A stretch of 19,222 nt of DNA from Pleurotus djamor (Eukaryota > Basidiomycota > Agaricomycetes > Agaricales > Pleurotaceae): NCBI GenBank assembly GCA_029747585.1, contig JAPEVF010000854.1, forward strand, positions 1 through 19,222. The letters are read 5' to 3'. The notes below the pieces were generated by a model. That model was given only the letters and a program-made list of their open reading frames with translations, had not been told where the DNA came from and did no database searches. Both the position numbers and the translations under genes were made by a program. This document shows positions 17,873 through 19,222 of this stretch, one piece after another; within the stretch, counting starts at the first letter, position 1, and each line of letters starts with the position of its first letter.

Positions 17873-19222
17873 TTACAGTGGATATACATCGTCCATAGAA
17901 AGAGTACCCTGTCCCAACATCTCGGATATCTTTCTTTCGGCTTCAATGACTTTCTTGTGCCGTGCATCTCGACTCATGAACAGCGCCGAGTATGCCCAAA
18001 TCTTCTTAACCTGCGGGTATATCTTGGATATCTTCTGGATAACTGGATAAGTCACCTTCAGGGTGGAGTGCATTCGAATCTGGAGTTGTAATGCACATTC
18101 GAGGTAGTCTGTCGTATTGATCATCAGTGCTCATGCCATAACGTCCCTTTCACTTGCTACTGACTTAGATGATACACATCGTCCTCGGGTGCAGAGCGGG
18201 CCGCCATCATGTAATTTGCGCCAGCCTTGTCAAGGTGTGCTATGCACTCATGCGCATCTGTAGCACCTCGAGCCTTCTCACCGTAGTAGAACCCAAGTAT
18301 CCTAAGAATGCTTAAGACTGAGTCTCGACCACGAAGATGCTAACGAAGCGGCTTACGCGTATGCGTTGACCTTGGGGTATGTGACAAATGAAAGTTGGAA
18401 CCCAGTGTCTACCTGTCGCTGGGTCAAATCCTGAAGGATGCTTGGATTCGAATCAATCGCGTGGATGAGGCTGTCTGCTTCTTTTTTCATATCCTCCAAG
18501 GAGTAAGGAGAATCGGGGTCATTGCAACGAATATCGTATGCCTGAGCCACCGTTTAACGGTGAGAAAATTGTAGGAGTTCTGACTGTAGAGTAGTGACTC
18601 GTACCCGATAATACTGCTCCAACCATTCGCTCTGGAGATTGAACAAGAAGGTATCACTGAATATGTCACCTCGATCTGCAGACGACGCGTTCGGCCATTG
18701 CTTCCTTCCAAGCTTGACGATATCGAGGGCATGTCCGATAAATTGAACACCAATGTCGGGGCGATTCAGATTTCCTGATTGAAAGAAGCCGCGCATGAAT
18801 CGCGCTCTGCAACCGGGTCCATCTAGATATGAAGGTAGAAAGAAGGCAGGTATGTTCAACATACTGGACGGATGAAGAAAGAGCAAGGTGAGTTTTTGTC
18901 CATCCCTGCTTGAGCAATCGTACTTGAGCCTGGCGGATGATTTCTTCTGGAGTTCCGGAGGTCCAAGCGTCATGGTATGTACATTCGAGCTGCACTGTAT
19001 TCCGCGAAGCCATGAAATTAGTTCTTGGAAGTAAGTCAATAAGTGATGGGAAGGTACTTTGGTTGTTAATGGCGGCAAAAAATTCACTCGTGGGACGATC
19101 TGCATGGAAGACTCTTCTGTCCCTGATGACTCCGTTTGTGAGGTAAGTCAACGCCTTGGACGAGCCGCTGCAATGTGAGTGTACAGAAGGCACGCCAGCA
19201 AAACCTACTCACGCCAACTTTA
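17873..19222 (-). CDS. Tandem paralogue of the TPR gene, 5' end outside window
   Basis: Exons visible from 5' to 3': the end of one at 19213-19222 (continuing past the edge), 19154-19058, 18994-18865, 18806-18605, 18541-18357, 18301-18165 and 18108-17873 (stop TAA after SMDDVYPL). Internal exon lengths 97, 130, 202 and 185 equal those of exons 6-9 in the complete gene, and every splice phase agrees. The exon at 18605-18806 differs at only about 11 of 67 residues. Introns are 55-63 bp. Unlike the complete gene, its C-terminal part is split by a 56-bp intron (18109-18164). The TPR region lies beyond the window, so its clamp residues cannot be checked. No frameshift or stop is seen, so it looks functional. 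Confidence 0.85.

Overview
The window reads as nuclear DNA of a filamentous fungus, most likely a basidiomycete (inference). It has mid-range base composition, many short introns (about 48-131 bp, GTRNGT donors, CTRAY-like branch sites, YAG acceptors), pyrimidine-rich tracts upstream of candidate starts, and no bacterial-style operons. Five isolated N bases point to a draft assembly.

The best-supported content is at the right end. A complete ten-exon minus-strand gene (14787-17063) encodes a 558-residue TPR protein. A tandem paralogue (17873 to beyond 19222) has nearly the same exon structure and runs off the window. The complete protein carries, at exact spacing, the five residues of the Hsp70/Hsp90-tail-binding carboxylate clamp, so a co-chaperone role is plausible. 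It has also absorbed a 57-bp stretch that is still a spliced intron in the paralogue.

The last part of this gene and its 3' flank (14064-14965) recur as a direct repeat 13 kb away (1097-1976, roughly 97% identical by eye). That copy holds only a broken 3' fragment of the TPR gene.

Positions 2434-4087 hold eight decaying copies of a 20-bp core embedded in larger duplicated modules. The modules keep a splice-donor-like sequence, and the cores differ mainly at CpG sites.

Between about 4.7 and 13.8 kb I assembled several small spliced reading frames from splice signals and frame continuity: minus strand 4730-5213, 8817-9092 and 9176-9554; plus strand 7730-8494, 9641-10313, 10805-11204 and 12913-13350. 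I recognise none of them. At this base composition, frames of 60-150 codons arise by chance, so each is a hypothesis to test with RNA or homology. No rRNA, tRNA, CRISPR or intact transposon was found.
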